5,263 nucleotides of DNA from an uncultured Muribaculaceae bacterium (GTDB lineage: Bacteria; Bacteroidota; Bacteroidia; Bacteroidales; Muribaculaceae): positions 1-5,263 of the forward strand of contig CAJTYD010000108.1 in NCBI GenBank assembly GCA_910583775.1, in the 5' to 3' direction. A model generated the notes under the pieces. The model saw only the letters and a program-made list of their open reading frames with translations, was not told where the DNA came from and did no database searches. The position numbers were made by a program, and so were the translations under genes. This document shows positions 1-5,263 of this stretch, piece by piece (within the stretch, counting starts at the first letter, position 1; the number at the start of each line of letters is the position of its first letter).

Positions 1-2
1 TT

Positions 3-4295
<4,293 letters not shown>

Positions 4296-4319
4296 TCTTA
4301 ACCTGAATTCAACCATCGC

Positions 4320-4343
4320 GATTCCCGACATCCGTCGGGAATC
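4320..4343. repeat. Short perfect inverted repeat downstream of rpoC
   Basis: A 10-bp perfect stem (GATTCCCGAC paired with GTCGGGAATC) encloses a 4-nt loop (4330-4333), starting 24 nt after the rpoC stop. No T-run follows on either strand, so on its own it is not a classical intrinsic terminator. It may protect the 3' end of the rpoC transcript, bind a protein, or add to the terminator 14 nt further on. The structure is seen directly; any function is inference. Confidence 0.6.
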
Positions 4344-4356
4344 CCTTGGAAAATAT

Positions 4357-4400
4357 AAAATAAGACGGACAAAACCATCGGGTTTTGTCCGTCTTATTTT
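4357..4400. terminator. Bidirectional intrinsic terminator between convergent genes
   Basis: A perfect 20-bp stem (AAAATAAGACGGACAAAACC at 4357-4376, its complement at 4381-4400) closes on a 4-nt loop ATCG. Because the stem begins with AAAATAA and ends with TTATTTT, each strand presents a GC-containing hairpin followed by a U-rich tract, so it can stop transcription from both sides. It lies 61 nt after the rpoC stop and 15 nt past the stop of the minus-strand gene, the expected place for a shared terminator. Confidence 0.93.
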
Positions 4401-4415
4401 TATACCTGACCCTAA

Positions 4416-5207
4416 TTATCTGTCGGTTTTCTTCTCGCGCTTGGGACGGAAGTCGATGCGGTACTGGAGGGAGAGCATCACGTAGCGCGGAAGGATCTGG
4501 TAGCGGGTTTCGGTGCGTCCCTGGGCGTTGACCGAATAGTTGAGGCTCTTCTCCTTTCCGAGAATGTCACGTGCGCTGAGAATCAGGAGCAGCTTGCCGT
4601 TCAGAAGCTTGTAGGTGGCACGGGCGTTCCAGATCAGACGGTTGTCGTTCATCTCCTGCTGCGAATATCCGCGACGGGAGTTCATCGTAATATCGGTGCT
4701 GATCTCAAACCCCATCGGAGCTGCCATCGACCCGCTGAGTCCGTAACCGAAATCCCAGGCTGTAAATGACCGGAAATCTGACCTCTCGGCACCTGAGTGG
4801 CGATATGAGAGGCTCCCGCCGGGGCCGAATGTGAACCATCCGATATTGTAAGTCAAGGAGAGGGTCTCGCTGATACAGTTGTTCGTTACTTTCTGTCGCT
4901 CCGGCTCGCGGTCATAACCGATCATGTCGGCATATACGTAATTATCATAAGCCGTACGGGAAAGGAGGTTTACCTCTCCGGTCCCTGCCAGCCAGCCGCC
5001 GTCAAGACCATATAGTGCCTTGAAGTGCCGGTTTCCCGAAACATTATATGCCTTGAATGTCCTTACTCCGGTCGAGGAGTCGTAGCGGTAGCCCCTCACG
5101 ATATCGTTCTCGTTCCAGTTATAGCCTATCTGGAAACTATGGTAGACTGTCCTTTTATGAAAATACACGATGAAGGCGTCAATACTGTTTGAAACTGAAT
5201 TTTTCAA
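4416..5207 (-). CDS. C-terminal fragment of a TonB-dependent-receptor-like outer-membrane beta-barrel protein; 5' end lost or frameshifted
   Basis: The 263-residue frame is the C-terminal part of a large outer-membrane barrel of the Bacteroidota TonB-dependent receptor / OMP_b-brl_3 type; the substrate cannot be told. It shows alternating aromatic-polar strands with Tyr/Trp girdles (FQIGYNW, LSLTYNIGWFTFG, WDFGYGLSG). It also has a GYRYDSSTGVRTF...NVSGN segment near 39-59, typical of such barrels, and a late ARDILGKEKSLNY segment at 212-223. The final strand, YVMLSLQYRIDF (242-253), ends in Phe like an outer-membrane insertion signal, followed by a charged tail of ten residues. Family members usually run to about 700-900 residues with a signal peptide, a carboxypeptidase-like domain and a plug; none are here. 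The only start is TTG at 5205-5207, right after in-frame TAG and TAA. Barrel-like sequence seems to begin only near residue 19 (about 5153). I infer a 5'-truncated or frameshifted gene, probably a pseudogene. It is convergent with rpoC. Confidence 0.75.
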   Translation of the reverse strand: MKNSVSNSIDAFIVYFHKRTVYHSFQIGYNWNENDIVRGYRYDSSTGVRTFKAYNVSGNRHFKALYGLDGGWLAGTGEVNLLSRTAYDNYVYADMIGYDREPERQKVTNNCISETLSLTYNIGWFTFGPGGSLSYRHSGAERSDFRSFTAWDFGYGLSGSMAAPMGFEISTDITMNSRRGYSQQEMNDNRLIWNARATYKLLNGKLLLILSARDILGKEKSLNYSVNAQGRTETRYQILPRYVMLSLQYRIDFRPKREKKTDR

Positions 5208-5263
5208 CTATTACTGTCCGCTAAACCATAAATCAGCGAGCCCAACTTCTTGAAAGGCAGAAG
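5153..5263. other. Unexplained right-edge segment after the barrel gene's coding frame breaks
   Basis: Reading the minus strand, this stretch should carry the upstream part of the receptor but does not do so in frame. By hand count 5153-5210 is about 29% G+C, against about 53-60% in nearby barrel sequence such as 4981-5100. The receptor frame meets TAG at 5208-5210 and TAA at 5211-5213. Another minus-strand frame is open from the window edge to a TGA at 5204-5206, giving 19 codons that include KKLGSLIYGLADSNS; I do not recognise it. It could be the end of an inserted element's gene, a frameshifted upstream part of the receptor, or chance. No terminal inverted repeat can be defined with one edge missing. 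Confidence 0.4.

Noticed and set aside
5146..5219. Direct repeat ACTGTCC at 5146-5152 and 5213-5219, as if a 67-bp mini-insertion with target duplication sat in the receptor gene
   Set aside because: Removing one repeat and the 60 bases between does not restore the gene: the upstream sequence in the receptor frame still contains TGA and TAG. A 7-base match over this distance is compatible with chance.
5170..5253. A 27-codon plus-strand frame starting at ATG 5170 (MKASILFETEFFNYY...)
   Set aside because: It is very short, has no recognisable family, ribosome binding site or promoter, and lies in the ambiguous right-edge segment.
5246..5263. A 5-bp inverted repeat CTTCT / AGAAG at the very right edge
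   Set aside because: It is too short to be significant with an 8-base loop, and it ends exactly at the window boundary.

Overview
The window holds one complete housekeeping gene and one damaged accessory gene facing each other. The RNA polymerase beta' sequence is of the Bacteroidota (Bacteroidales) type. Its N-terminus, the Leu in the trigger-loop motif QLTLRTFH, and the large insertion inside the trigger loop all fit that group. The neighbouring outer-membrane barrel, of a kind common in gut Bacteroidales, agrees. I cannot fix the genus by eye; a Muribaculaceae-like or Bacteroides-like gut organism is a guess.

Layout. Positions 3-4295 (+) encode full-length RpoC (1430 aa), starting 2 nt from the left edge, so the upstream rpoB expected in this operon is cut off. 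Positions 4296-4415 are a short intergenic gap with two perfect hairpins. The first is a 10-bp stem at 4320-4343. The second is a 20-bp stem at 4357-4400 whose A-rich and T-rich flanks make it a bidirectional terminator for two convergent genes. Positions 4416-5207 (-) encode the C-terminal barrel portion of a TonB-dependent-receptor-like outer-membrane protein. Its reading frame is closed by two consecutive stop codons at 5208-5213, and it has no signal peptide, plug domain or credible start. The last ~110 bases (about 5153-5263) are lower in G+C than the barrel gene and do not obviously continue it. They look like a frameshift, a rearrangement or the edge of an inserted element, cut by the window end.

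How they work together. RpoC is the catalytic-core subunit of transcription and has no functional tie to the barrel protein; the two share only the terminator. I found no CRISPR array, tRNA, rRNA, riboswitch, toxin-antitoxin pair or defence gene, and no evidence of a new biological system. The points most worth checking are the broken receptor and the unexplained right edge.
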